DNA from: Roseobacter fucihabitans
Lineage (GTDB): Bacteria > Pseudomonadota > Alphaproteobacteria > Rhodobacterales > Rhodobacteraceae
DNA: 64,000 nucleotides
Direction: 5' to 3'
Assembly: GCF_014337925.2 (NCBI RefSeq)
Contig: NZ_CP143423.1
Span: forward strand, 1,518,501-1,582,500
Shown: positions 1 to 8,494 of the stretch, in pieces
Layout of the letters: each line of letters opens with the position of its first letter
Numbering within the stretch: the stretch's first letter is position 1
Program-made: the position numbers and the translations under genes
Notes under the pieces: generated by a model
The model's input: only the letters and a program-made list of their open reading frames with translations
Database searches by the model: none
What the model was told of the DNA's origin: nothing

Positions 1-72
1 ATCGACGCATTAAAAATTTCGGCGTAGGCAGGTGATGTGATTTGTCCCAGTGACCCCAGATAGAGTACCCCG

Positions 73-1002
73 ATGACCGACACCCAGATTTCAACCCATG
101 ATGCTGCGGCGGACGCGCGCAATGATGACATCCTGATCTATGTGGACGGCGATCTGGTGCCACGCGCGGAGGCAAAAGTGTCGGTGTATGATTCTGGCTT
201 CATGCTGGGGGATGGCATTTGGGAAGGGCTGAGGCTCTATGACGGGTATCTGTCGTTTCTGGATGAACATCTCGACCGGCTGTTTGAAGCCGCGCTCTAT
301 ATCGACCTCGACATTGGCAAAACCCGCGCGGAACTGGTGCAGGCGATCCACCAGACCCTTGATGCAAATGCCATGACAACGGATGTGCATCTGCGCGTGA
401 TGGTCACACGTGGGCGTAAGAAAAAACCCTTTCAACATCCGCAGCTGAGCGTTTTCGGCTCTACGATCGTGATCATTGCGGAGCACTCCAAACCCGACGA
501 AAACGCCATTCACCGTGGCATCCGGCTTCACACCGTGCCCCATCACCGTGGTCTGCCGCTGACGCAGGATTCAAAACTGAATTCGCATTCCAAACTAAAT
601 TGCATTATCGCCCTCAACCACGCGTTGCGCGCGGGGGCGGATGAGGCGCTGATGCTGGATCCCTTTGGTTTCGTGAATACGACCAATGCCTGCAATCTTT
701 TTATCGTGCGCAAGGGGGTTGTTTGGACCTCGACGGGGGATTATTGCATGAACGGTATCACGCGGCAGAAGGTTATCGATTTGTGTTGCGAGAATGACAT
801 TCCGGTGTTTGAACGCAACTACTCCCTGGTCGACACCTACGGTGCGGATGAGGTATTTCTGACCGGTACTTTTGGCGCGCAGACGCCCGTTTTCGAGGTT
901 GACGGTCGTGTGATCGGCGGTGGCAAACCCGGCCCCGTATTTTACCAAATACGCGCATTATACAAAGCGCTCATTGCAGAATCGCGGATCTCGACCTCCT
1001 GA
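73..1002 (+). CDS. Class IV PLP-dependent aminotransferase (branched-chain/D-amino-acid type)
   Basis: This 309-residue protein has the fold type IV transaminase layout: an N-terminal 'GDGIWEGLR' segment (about residues 46-54), the likely PLP lysine K174 in 'HSKLNCI', and a 'GADEALMLD' stretch (188-196). The family transfers amino groups between amino acids and 2-oxo acids in the cytoplasm. The segment that often reads E-T/G-x-x-x-N-L-F is 'NTTNACNLF' here (about 202-210), so the usual Glu is replaced by Asn; this could mark a different substrate preference (inference). Length fits the family. The ATG at 73 is the first in frame, but no strong ribosome binding site is visible. The gene stands alone, followed by a 325-bp gap and a convergent response regulator. 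It could be a BCAT, D-alanine transaminase or aminodeoxychorismate-lyase relative; sequence alone does not decide. Confidence 0.85.
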   Translation: MTDTQISTHDAAADARNDDILIYVDGDLVPRAEAKVSVYDSGFMLGDGIWEGLRLYDGYLSFLDEHLDRLFEAALYIDLDIGKTRAELVQAIHQTLDANAMTTDVHLRVMVTRGRKKKPFQHPQLSVFGSTIVIIAEHSKPDENAIHRGIRLHTVPHHRGLPLTQDSKLNSHSKLNCIIALNHALRAGADEALMLDPFGFVNTTNACNLFIVRKGVVWTSTGDYCMNGITRQKVIDLCCENDIPVFERNYSLVDTYGADEVFLTGTFGAQTPVFEVDGRVIGGGKPGPVFYQIRALYKALIAESRISTS

Positions 1003-1327
1003 AAGACCTAAGGCAATCAGTCGGCAAGGTGCTGGCGACGCTTCGGTGCAGGTCGGGAAAAATGAACCGCTCACCGCCGCGCGCATGACGGAGGGGTTTC
1101 GCGGAACGACTTGGTCTGGGTTTTGAGGTAAAGACCGGGCAGGCCTGTCTTGTTCTGCCTCATATTTCTGGTGCATCTAAGTTCAGTCTGATCTTGGGGT
1201 CCTGTGATGCCCGACCTGACGCGCTTGACGGTCGGATTCAAATTTGACCTAAAAACCAGAACGCGCGACCCACGGGTTTTGTATTTCCCACGCTCTTTTC
1301 AATTGCCATTGTGGAACCTAGCAATTT
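1003..1327. other. Intergenic region, no gene seen
   Basis: About 325 bases lie between the aminotransferase and the convergent response regulator. Short ORFs here (for example around 1204-1386) lack family resemblance and a good ribosome binding site. A 6-bp inverted repeat (CCGACC/GGTCGG, about 1210-1234) is the only structure noticed and has no T-tract. Confidence 0.5.
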
Positions 1328-1762
1328 TCAATCACAATGAGCCGCCTGCAAAACAGGACGCAGTCGCATCAGCTCTTCGACCTTGAGCGGTTTGTCGAGA
1401 AAAGCTTGAACACAGGACATGCCGCTGAATTTATTTTTTTGAACCAATGGTAAAGGTGTCGAGATCATGACCAGCACCGCGGGCGCGAAGATCAGATTTG
1501 CATCATTGGTTGCGGTTTCAAGAAACTCCAGTCCGTTCATACGCGGCAGGTTCACATCAAGTAGGATGACATCAATTGCGCCGCCGGGGGGCGTGCGCAA
1601 ATAGGCGAGCGCCTTTTCGGCATCCATGAAGCTTATCACCTCCTCGGCAAGGCGCGCGCGGATCAGCGTCCTTTGGCACATCGCCTGATCGACGCGATCA
1701 TCGTCAATGATCATCACCTTTCCCAGAAAAAGCGCGGGGTCATTTTTGTCAATATGCATCAT
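1328..1762 (-). CDS. Single-domain response regulator (Rcp1-like receiver)
   Basis: A stand-alone receiver domain of 144 residues with no output domain. The acidic pocket is 'DDD' at residues 20-22, the phospho-acceptor is D69 in 'ILLDVNLP', the switch S/T is S101/T102 and the conserved lysine is K124 in 'LDKP'. Such regulators pass a phosphate from a kinase to a partner protein or phosphorelay. It lies 123 bases downstream of, and in the same direction as, the CHASE histidine kinase, so they are likely a cognate pair (inference). Two adjacent ATGs (1762 and 1759) could serve as start. There is no DNA-binding domain, so its effect is probably by protein contact. Confidence 0.9.
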   Translation of the reverse strand: MMHIDKNDPALFLGKVMIIDDDRVDQAMCQRTLIRARLAEEVISFMDAEKALAYLRTPPGGAIDVILLDVNLPRMNGLEFLETATNDANLIFAPAVLVMISTPLPLVQKNKFSGMSCVQAFLDKPLKVEELMRLRPVLQAAHCD

Positions 1763-1885
1763 TTTGGGGTCCTCTTTCCAACCATCGGGCGTTTCTTTTT
1801 GCGCCGACGCATATTCCCGACGTCGTTTGATGACATCGTGTGGCGAGGCGTTGAGGTTTTAAAGCGTTGTGGGGCGGTAATGCTC

Positions 1886-3655
1886 TCACGCCGCGGTACT
1901 TTCACGGGGGGGTGCGGTCGCGTTACGGGGCCAATGAAAACTGAACGTGGCACCCTCACCGGGATGAGAGATAATTTCGACACGGCCGCCGTGTAATTCA
2001 ACAGATTTCTTGACGACAGCCAATCCGATCCCCGTGCTTTCGGGGGTATCGCAGGTACGCAGGGTCTGGAACATTTCAAATATCTTCTTGTGATATCTGA
2101 CGTCGATACCCGGCCCATTGTCTGCGACGCTAAAGGCAAAGGTGTCGCCTTTGTCCTCTACGCAAACCCGAATTCTCAGCGGTGTCCGGCCATCGTGGTA
2201 TTTGACCGCATTGCCGATCAGGTTTTCCAAAACGCGCCTCAGGTTGATCGTGTCGGTTGTGAGAGTTTGGACGGGCGTGTCCAGGACCAGCTGATCGGGC
2301 TCCAGGTCCAAATCCGCGATCATTGAGGTTATGAAATCAGTAAGCTCGAGGGGGCTGTCTTTGCCATAGGTTTCGCGGATACAGGAGAATTCGAGGATTC
2401 CAGATGTCAGGTCATTCATGCGTTGAACGCGATCATGGATAAGGTCGATCGCCGTTGTGACCTCCGGGTTGGCATCCTTTGAGCTGCAATAATCCTCCAG
2501 GTCCTCTTTGAGCATATCTGCAAGGCCGGCAATGCCGCGTATCGGTGTTTTCAGATCATGGGAAATGACATAGGCGAATTGTTCGAGTTCGACATTCGAT
2601 TTGACCAGCTTCTCCTTTTCGCTGCGCAATGCGTCGGTCACCTTTTCCGCATAGGCGACAGCTTTCTTGTTCGTGCGTGCCATCATGATGATCAGCGCGA
2701 TAACCAGTACCTCAATCAATACCCCTGCAATCAAAAACAAAACGGGCTGCATATCGCTATTGTTATGGCGAAAGGCGAGGTTGGTTCTGATGTCCAGCCG
2801 CCACTGGCGACCGTATAGATCCAGCGTCACCTGTTCAGCAAACATGGGATTGTCATCATGCAGGTCTTCTGCCGTCAGGTGCTCATCATAAATCACCTCA
2901 TCGGCATCGCTGATGCTGACACTTACGTGGCGCAGATGTTTGGCCAGCAGACCGTCCATCAGCCTGTTGACGACGAAAGGTGCATAAACCGTGCCTGAAA
3001 AACTTGCGCGCCGCTGTTCAAGGGTGTCCAGCGGCCCCTCTTTGTAAATGGGGGCGTAAAACAGGAATCCGGGCGTTGAACTGGCATCCTGCACCAGGAC
3101 GATGGGTCCCGTGATCTGCGCGTACCCCGTGTCGCGGCTGGCCAATGCGGCGTTCCGGCGATTGGTCTCATGTGCAATATCGAGGCCGATGGCGGCAGAA
3201 TTCGCGGCTTCCGGCTCAATGAATGAAATTGGCATCATGTGATCACTGTCATGGTCGGGGAAGATCTGAAATACGTCCCGCTCGATCCCGCGCGCGTCCA
3301 GGTAGGCGTCGAGCATGTCAGGGCGCAGATAGTGGATGACACCGATACCGTTGATGCCGGGATACTTATCCCCAATCCGCATCTTCTCCGTGAAAAGGCG
3401 CCACTGCTCCAGCGTCATATCTCCGCCCTGCGAATCCATCGCCGACACCCCCGCCCAGAGCGCGTCCTCATATCGTGCCATGCGATTTTCGATCAGGCCA
3501 ACGATCCTGTCGCGTGAGGCTTCAAACCGCTGCTGTACTTTGATTTCGGTTTGATGCTTTGTGTATTGCCAAATGGTAAAGGTCACCGAAAACGACAAGG
3601 CGATGACGACAAGATGCAGCGGCGTAATCTGGCCACGATGAGGTTGCATTTTCAT
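1886..3655 (-). CDS. CHASE-domain sensor histidine kinase
   Basis: A 589-residue membrane sensor kinase. An N-terminal membrane helix (about 12-29) and a second (about 303-325) bracket a periplasmic CHASE domain recognisable from 'YPGINGIGVI' (98-107), the 'FIEPEAANSAAIGLD' stretch (145-159) and 'GFLFYAPIY' (196-204). After a coiled-coil-like linker comes HisKA with phospho-acceptor H366 in 'YVISHDLKTP', then the HATPase with N box (477-489), G1 'DNGPGI' (512-517) and G2 'TGIGLAV' (541-547). The family autophosphorylates on detecting a small extracellular ligand; the ligand cannot be read from sequence. The receiver protein at 1328-1762 is the obvious partner. The H box 'EQFAYVISHDLKTP' is of the type found in bacteriophytochrome-like kinases that pair with Rcp1-like regulators. 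Confidence 0.93.
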   Translation of the reverse strand: MKMQPHRGQITPLHLVVIALSFSVTFTIWQYTKHQTEIKVQQRFEASRDRIVGLIENRMARYEDALWAGVSAMDSQGGDMTLEQWRLFTEKMRIGDKYPGINGIGVIHYLRPDMLDAYLDARGIERDVFQIFPDHDSDHMMPISFIEPEAANSAAIGLDIAHETNRRNAALASRDTGYAQITGPIVLVQDASSTPGFLFYAPIYKEGPLDTLEQRRASFSGTVYAPFVVNRLMDGLLAKHLRHVSVSISDADEVIYDEHLTAEDLHDDNPMFAEQVTLDLYGRQWRLDIRTNLAFRHNNSDMQPVLFLIAGVLIEVLVIALIIMMARTNKKAVAYAEKVTDALRSEKEKLVKSNVELEQFAYVISHDLKTPIRGIAGLADMLKEDLEDYCSSKDANPEVTTAIDLIHDRVQRMNDLTSGILEFSCIRETYGKDSPLELTDFITSMIADLDLEPDQLVLDTPVQTLTTDTINLRRVLENLIGNAVKYHDGRTPLRIRVCVEDKGDTFAFSVADNGPGIDVRYHKKIFEMFQTLRTCDTPESTGIGLAVVKKSVELHGGRVEIISHPGEGATFSFHWPRNATAPPRESTAA

Positions 3656-3844
3656 AGCAACGAGTCCGAACAGGTTGTTGGATGAGAATACATTTCCGCA
3701 GGATAAAGAGCAGAAGATAAGAAGCGGTTAAGTGTTTGCAGGGATCTTGGTGACCTGTGGGCGTAGCGTCTCAAAGGGGCGCTGACTGAGGCGTTGGCTG
3801 GCGGCATTACCAAAATGACACGGGCATCCGTGACGCTTGTGTGA

Positions 3845-5140
3845 CTATCCTGCGTAGCCGAAAAGCCGGGGCAGCCAGAGGACGATGTCGGGCCAAATGA
3901 CCAGCCCCATTAAGGCCATCAGAAGCGCGATCAGAAACGGCCAGATTTCGCGGATGATTTCGGAGAGAGGAATACGCGTTACCGCATTGAGAACGAATAG
4001 CAAAATACCATAGGGTGGCGTGATCAGGCCAATCATGCAATTGACTACGGCGACAACGCCGAAATGCACCAGATCAATGCCCAATTCGCGACAGGTTGGC
4101 AGGAACAGCGGAATGATCACCAGGATGATGGTGGTCGCATCCAGCACGCATCCCAACAGCAGGAACAGCAGGTTCACACCCAGCAGGAACAGCAGAGGAT
4201 CGACGTCCAGACCCACCAGTTGCTGGGCCAGAACGCTGGGGATGTTTTCGGAAGCGACCACGTAGTTGAGGATCAATGCACCGCCGATGACGAGGCCCAC
4301 GGCGGCAGAAGAACGCGCGCTTTCCACCAATATCCCATAGAGCGCGTGAAAGCTCAGGGCGCGGTAAAACAGCGCCGCCAGCACCAGCGCATAGAAGGCC
4401 GCCACGGCTGCGGCCTCCGTGGGCGTCGTGACGCCGCCGTAGATCCCGTAAAGCAGGATCGCGGGCATCAGGAGGGCGGGGAAGGCGTTGATTGTACGCC
4501 CCGGTAATTCAGAGAGGGGCACGGGATCTTCGAGCGCAAAGCCGCGCCGGTGGGACAGGAAGCTGTTCATCGCCATCAGAACCAGGCCCATCATCAGGCC
4601 GGGGATAATGCCGCCCAGAAACAAATAACCGATGGAGGTGTTGGACACCAAAGCATAGAGCACCATCGGGATTGAGGGGGGGATGATCGGGCCGATTGTA
4701 GCGGAAGCCGCCGTGATCGCAGCGGCGTAACCGCGGGTGTAATGGCCGGATTTGGTCATCATTTCGATGATGATCTTGCCGATCCCCGCCGCATCGGCGA
4801 CAGCCGAGCCTGACATGCCCGAAAAGATCAGCGAGGCGACGACGTTGACATGCCCCAACCCGCCCCTGAAGCGACCGACCAGGGCGACACAGAACGCCAG
4901 CAGCCGGTCGCTGATGGTGCCCGCGTTCATGATGTTGGCCGCAACGATAAAAAGTGGGACGGCCAGCAGGATGAAGCTCTGATAAAGCCCATCCATCAGG
5001 ACTTTGCCCGCGATACCAATGCCCTGACCCGATACCGTCAGATACCCCATGGAGGCGATCAGAATGGCGTAGGCAATCGGCGCACCGATCCCGGCCAGAA
5101 AGAACAGCAAGCCGATACAGACCAGAAATTCAGTGCTCAT
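3845..5140 (-). CDS. dctM: TRAP transporter large permease subunit (DctM family)
   Basis: A 431-residue, highly hydrophobic protein of the DctM family, the 12-helix translocating subunit of TRAP symporters, which import organic acids using a sodium gradient and a periplasmic receptor. It contains the family's glycine-rich segments ('GIAGKVLMDGLYQSF', 'FSGMSGSAVADAAGIG', 'GPIIPPSIPMVLYA'). The open frame runs much further upstream, but the start is set at ATG 5140 ('MSTEFLVCIGLLFF'), which overlaps the DctQ stop codon in an ATGA arrangement and matches the family's N-terminus. It is the last gene of a dapA-gntR-dctP-dctQ-dctM run. The substrate is unknown; the neighbouring aldolase and kinase suggest an acidic sugar. 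Confidence 0.95.
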   Translation of the reverse strand: MSTEFLVCIGLLFFLAGIGAPIAYAILIASMGYLTVSGQGIGIAGKVLMDGLYQSFILLAVPLFIVAANIMNAGTISDRLLAFCVALVGRFRGGLGHVNVVASLIFSGMSGSAVADAAGIGKIIIEMMTKSGHYTRGYAAAITAASATIGPIIPPSIPMVLYALVSNTSIGYLFLGGIIPGLMMGLVLMAMNSFLSHRRGFALEDPVPLSELPGRTINAFPALLMPAILLYGIYGGVTTPTEAAAVAAFYALVLAALFYRALSFHALYGILVESARSSAAVGLVIGGALILNYVVASENIPSVLAQQLVGLDVDPLLFLLGVNLLFLLLGCVLDATTIILVIIPLFLPTCRELGIDLVHFGVVAVVNCMIGLITPPYGILLFVLNAVTRIPLSEIIREIWPFLIALLMALMGLVIWPDIVLWLPRLFGYAG

Positions 5141-5688
5141 GCGCGCGGGTCTCGCGCTGGTTCTTCGACGCCGTAGCGGATGGCGCGGTAAACGGCCCAG
5201 GCGTATCGGAGCGACACGGCGATGAGAAAGAGAATATAGATTGAATAGATGTCGCGCATGCGGATCCAATCGCCAAGGATCGAGGACAACGTGGCGGTCT
5301 TTTTCAACCGCAGGATGTGGAATTTCGCCAGCGTGGGTTCGATGGAGGCGATCAGGCCGATTGAGATCGTCAGCCCGGAGATGATAATAAACCAGCGCCG
5401 CAGCGCGGGGCGCACATTCAGGAATATGATATCGAAAGTGACGTGATCGCGGTCCCGGACCACAAAGGCATTGCCCCAGAAGATCAGCCACACCCAGAGC
5501 AGCAGGCAAAATTCCAGCGTCCACCCGTAAAGTGAGGGTTCCAGCAAAGGAAAGCGCGCGGGCAGCCATTCCAGACGCGCAGAATAGCGCACTGTGATCT
5601 GGAGAATGAACGTCAGAAACATCAGCGCCATCATGCTGGCGGCCACGGCTTGTGCCATGTGGCGCAGGGCGGAGGTGAGTGACGTCAT
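5137..5688 (-). CDS. dctQ: TRAP transporter small permease subunit (DctQ family)
   Basis: A 183-residue membrane protein with four predicted helices, typical of the DctQ subunit that pairs with DctM in the inner membrane. Helix one starts near residue 14 ('AVAASMMALMFLTFILQITV'), and 'FCLLLWVWLIFWGNAFVVRDRDHVTFDII' is a characteristic DctQ segment. The stop overlaps the dctM start (ATGA), implying coupled translation. It lies 84 bases downstream of the receptor gene dctP, as in most TRAP operons. Confidence 0.92.
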   Translation of the reverse strand: MTSLTSALRHMAQAVAASMMALMFLTFILQITVRYSARLEWLPARFPLLEPSLYGWTLEFCLLLWVWLIFWGNAFVVRDRDHVTFDIIFLNVRPALRRWFIIISGLTISIGLIASIEPTLAKFHILRLKKTATLSSILGDWIRMRDIYSIYILFLIAVSLRYAWAVYRAIRYGVEEPARDPRA

Positions 5689-5772
5689 TGAGTATCCGAA
5701 AGCGAGGGCGCGGGGATCACGCCGGACAGGAGGTGCGCGTCATGCGCCCCTCCCTGGTTTTATTTGGCCTTA

Positions 5773-6765
5773 TCAATTGCCAAGTGCATTGATCTTGTCG
5801 AGCGCGCCCTCAGGCCAGCTTGCCGCCAGTTCTGAGCCTGCGTATTGGCCCTGAACATGGGTGCGGAACGCCTTGAGGTCCGGTTCATAGACGGCCAAAC
5901 CCTGCTCCTTGAGGAAGGACACGAGGTCTTCTTCTTTCTGGAGCTGTTTGTTGCGCCCGCTTTCAGCGGCGGCATCGGCGGCTGCCTGAACCTGTGCTTG
6001 CTGCTCCGCGCTCAACCCGTCCCAAACCGTCTTGGAAAATGCCACGTAATTCAGGTCGACCAGATGCGAGGTCAGGGCGATCTGGTTTGTCACCTCGTAG
6101 AATTTCGCATCTACGACTGTTGGTAAGGGGTTGTCCTGCCCATCCACGGATCCGGTCTGAAGCGCGGTGTAAACTTCGGTAAAGGACATCGGCGTGGGGT
6201 TCGCACCCAGCGCCTTGCCCAGGAACTGCCAGGCATCCGTGCCGGGCATCCGCAGGTTGACCCCGGCCAGATCGGCGGGCGTCATGACGGTCAATTCGTC
6301 TTTGGTCTGGCGCAGGTTCACATGGCGCCGTCCCAAATACATGACAGACAAAAGCTTGACGCCAAGCTCGTCTTCGGCGGTTTGCTTGAAGGAATCCATC
6401 AGCGGGTCATTGAACACCGCCACCTGATGCGCTGCATCCTGATGCACGTAACCGGTCGCAAAGATCGAGAATTCCGGGAAGAATTGTGCCAGTTCCTGCG
6501 CCGAGGCAATCGACATTTCCAGATCCCCCGAGGCGATGGCCTCAAGCTCTGAGCCCTGCGCGATCAGCGAGCCGTTGTAATGCGGCTCATAGGTGGCAAA
6601 CCCCGCAACGGCGGGCGCGAAAACCTCTGCCAGCGCGACCGAGCGTTGATCGGTTTCGGACGCGGGGGTCGACATGCGCAGTGTGATCGTATCTGCCGCA
6701 TAGGCCGGCAGGGCGATGGTTGCGGCTGTCAGGGCCATCAGCGCGCGTCTTGTGAATTTCATCAT
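5773..6765 (-). CDS. dctP: TRAP transporter substrate-binding receptor (DctP family)
   Basis: A 330-residue periplasmic receptor. It has a Sec signal peptide ('MKFTRRALMALTAATIALPAYA', cleavage after AYA) and the conserved ligand-arginine segment 'GVNLRMPGTDAWQFLG', followed by 'MSFTEVYTALQTGSVDGQDNP', a DctP-family signature. The receptor captures an organic anion and delivers it to DctQM. Two adjacent ATGs (6765, 6762) follow a strong GGAGGAG ribosome binding site; the upstream extension of the frame is not needed. It is encoded between the GntR regulator and dctQ. Ligand unknown; DctP members bind many carboxylates, sugar acids and some sulfonates. Confidence 0.95.
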   Translation of the reverse strand: MMKFTRRALMALTAATIALPAYAADTITLRMSTPASETDQRSVALAEVFAPAVAGFATYEPHYNGSLIAQGSELEAIASGDLEMSIASAQELAQFFPEFSIFATGYVHQDAAHQVAVFNDPLMDSFKQTAEDELGVKLLSVMYLGRRHVNLRQTKDELTVMTPADLAGVNLRMPGTDAWQFLGKALGANPTPMSFTEVYTALQTGSVDGQDNPLPTVVDAKFYEVTNQIALTSHLVDLNYVAFSKTVWDGLSAEQQAQVQAAADAAAESGRNKQLQKEEDLVSFLKEQGLAVYEPDLKAFRTHVQGQYAGSELAASWPEGALDKINALGN

Positions 6766-6843
6766 GGTAAGGTCTCCTCCGTTTAGATCGCGGTGTTGCA
6801 ACCGCTTGTTTATTCGCGAGGCCACGCCCCGTCGAAATCTGTG

Positions 6844-7500
6844 TCACATCCCCAGGGCGCGCCTTTTTGCGCTGTCGACATGGGTGTGGATGGCGGCGAT
6901 GGCGGCGCTATTGTCCCGCGCCTCCAGCGCCGCGCAGATCGCCAGATGTTCATCCAGCACCGGCACCACCAATTCGGGTAACATGCGGGTATCTGAATTG
7001 CGGATCAGTCTGATTTTGATCGCATTGACCCGGTGAATGTCCGAAATGATCGCATTGCCCATCGCGTCGATGATGCGGTCATGAAAGGCCCAATCAATCT
7101 GCTGTGCCCTTTGCAGGACCTCTGTTGTGACGCCTTGGGTGGCCTGCGCGCGGATCTCTTGATGCTCTGCCAGAAGCTGTGCGATATCTTCGTCGCTGGC
7201 AGTGCGGCAATAGATCGAAACGGCCTCACCCTCGATGATATGGCGCAGTTGGAAGGCATTGCGCACGAGCTCCAGATCAATGGACAACACCTGGAGTCCG
7301 CGTTTTGGGACGGTTTTGATCAAGCCATCCGCCTCCAGACGCGGGATCATTTCGCGGATCGCTCCGAGCGGCATACCCGTCAGAGCGACCAATTCGCGTT
7401 GCGATACGATCTGGCCGGGATCGATGTCGCGCGCCAGCAGTTTCTGGGTGAAGTTGGAATAGGCGTGATCGCGCAGGCGCAGGGGCGTTGAGGGCGTCAC
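6844..7500 (-). CDS. GntR-family transcriptional regulator (FCD subfamily)
   Basis: A 218-residue regulator with an N-terminal winged helix ('QRELVALTGMPLGAIREMIPRLEADGLIKTVPKRGLQV') and a C-terminal all-helical FCD ligand domain with metal-binding-type residues ('FHDRIIDAMGN', 'DEHLAICAAL', 'AIHTHVDSAKRR'). The start is placed at GTG 7500, whose GTGA overlaps the stop of the aldolase gene, because the preceding 29 codons read as aldolase DNA in another frame. FCD regulators usually repress catabolic operons and are released by a pathway acid. The likely target is the divergent promoter at 8364-8494, which carries a perfect 12-bp palindrome. Confidence 0.9.
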   Translation of the reverse strand: MTPSTPLRLRDHAYSNFTQKLLARDIDPGQIVSQRELVALTGMPLGAIREMIPRLEADGLIKTVPKRGLQVLSIDLELVRNAFQLRHIIEGEAVSIYCRTASDEDIAQLLAEHQEIRAQATQGVTTEVLQRAQQIDWAFHDRIIDAMGNAIISDIHRVNAIKIRLIRNSDTRMLPELVVPVLDEHLAICAALEARDNSAAIAAIHTHVDSAKRRALGM

Positions 7501-8363
7501 GCCAGCACCTTTCCCGCAAAAGCCGACAGGATTGCGGCGCGCGCCTCCCCGCGTAAGGGCTTTAGGGGCGGGCGGAGGCGCGCCCAATCCGCGTTGTCGC
7601 TGCGCTGTGACGAAATCAGTTTCAACGCGGGGATGACCGGTACAGAGACAATATGTGCAACCTCGGCGGATAAGGCTTGATCCTCATTTTGCGTTTCAAA
7701 AAGCCGCGCCATGCGTTCGGGATAGAGGTTCGCCATGCCGCAGATGGAGCCCACCGCCCCCAGCGCCGCCGCCTTGTGCAACAGGCGTTCATCCCCTACC
7801 AGCACCGGGATTTGTCCGCTTTCAATAAGGGCGCGCGTGTTATCCCAACTTCCTGAACTGTCCTTGATCGCCATGATCCTCTCCGGGAAGCCCGCGCTCA
7901 GGCGCATTACCAGATCGACCGGCAGGGGCGCATGGCTGACTTGCGGAATGTGATAGAGAATAAAGCGGGCGCGATGATCCGCTGCGTTGAAAAGCCGGGC
8001 GTGCCAGTCAAAAAGCCCGTCCTCTTCAACGCATTTGAAGTAGAAAGGCGGGAGCAGCAGGAAATCTGTGATCCCCGCGTCGATGCCCTGCTGTATCTGC
8101 GCAAGGGCATCATCAAGCGCGCTGCTGCTGACACCCAGAGTGATTTTTGACGCAGATATGCCGGAGGCCAACAGTGCTGATATGGCCGCGGCACGCTCTT
8201 TCAGGCCGATGGAGGCACCTTCGCCCGTTGTGCCAAAGGCCGTGACCCCCTCTATGCCGCGTTTCAGAAGGTCACGCGCATGGGTGCAAAACAGCGAAAG
8301 GTTGATGCTGCCGTCTGCCCCAAATGGCGTTAGCAAGGCCGCCGAAATCCCAAAATGCGCCAT
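7497..8363 (-). CDS. DapA-family aldolase (dihydrodipicolinate synthase / N-acetylneuraminate lyase superfamily)
   Basis: A 288-residue class I aldolase with a complete active site: 'GTTGE' (residues 44-48), the proton-relay tyrosine Y137 in 'LYHIP' and the Schiff-base lysine K167 in 'AIKDSS'. The family cleaves or forms 2-keto acids such as pyruvate aldols. Its place first in a TRAP transporter operon, divergent from a sugar kinase, points to catabolism of an imported sugar acid rather than lysine biosynthesis (inference). Start ATG 8363. Its stop overlaps the gntR start (GTGA). Substrate not determinable; 2-keto-3-deoxy sugar acids or sialic-acid-like compounds are possible. Confidence 0.88.
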   Translation of the reverse strand: MAHFGISAALLTPFGADGSINLSLFCTHARDLLKRGIEGVTAFGTTGEGASIGLKERAAAISALLASGISASKITLGVSSSALDDALAQIQQGIDAGITDFLLLPPFYFKCVEEDGLFDWHARLFNAADHRARFILYHIPQVSHAPLPVDLVMRLSAGFPERIMAIKDSSGSWDNTRALIESGQIPVLVGDERLLHKAAALGAVGSICGMANLYPERMARLFETQNEDQALSAEVAHIVSVPVIPALKLISSQRSDNADWARLRPPLKPLRGEARAAILSAFAGKVLA

Positions 8364-8494
8364 ATCACCCCCATGTTGGTCTGTCCCACGACGCCAATCT
8401 TCATATGGAGGTTAAAGAATACACGTTGACTGTCAATCTGACATGTCAGACCCTTGATAAGATTTTTACGCCGATCTGTGGAGGTTGAAACCGC
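8364..8494. promoter_or_regulatory. Divergent promoter region with perfect 12-bp palindrome
   Basis: The 131-bp gap separates the minus-strand aldolase/regulator/TRAP operon from the plus-strand kinase gene. It holds the perfect palindrome CTGACATGTCAG at 8438-8449, directly preceded by a second odd palindrome TTGACTGTCAA at 8426-8436, whose first half also looks like a -35 hexamer. The TGTC/GACA half-sites resemble GntR-FCD operators. Inference: the regulator at 6844-7500 controls both directions here. Confidence 0.55.

Noticed and set aside
1204-1386. 60-codon open frame before the response regulator
   Set aside because: It runs into the convergent response-regulator gene and shows no protein-like features.
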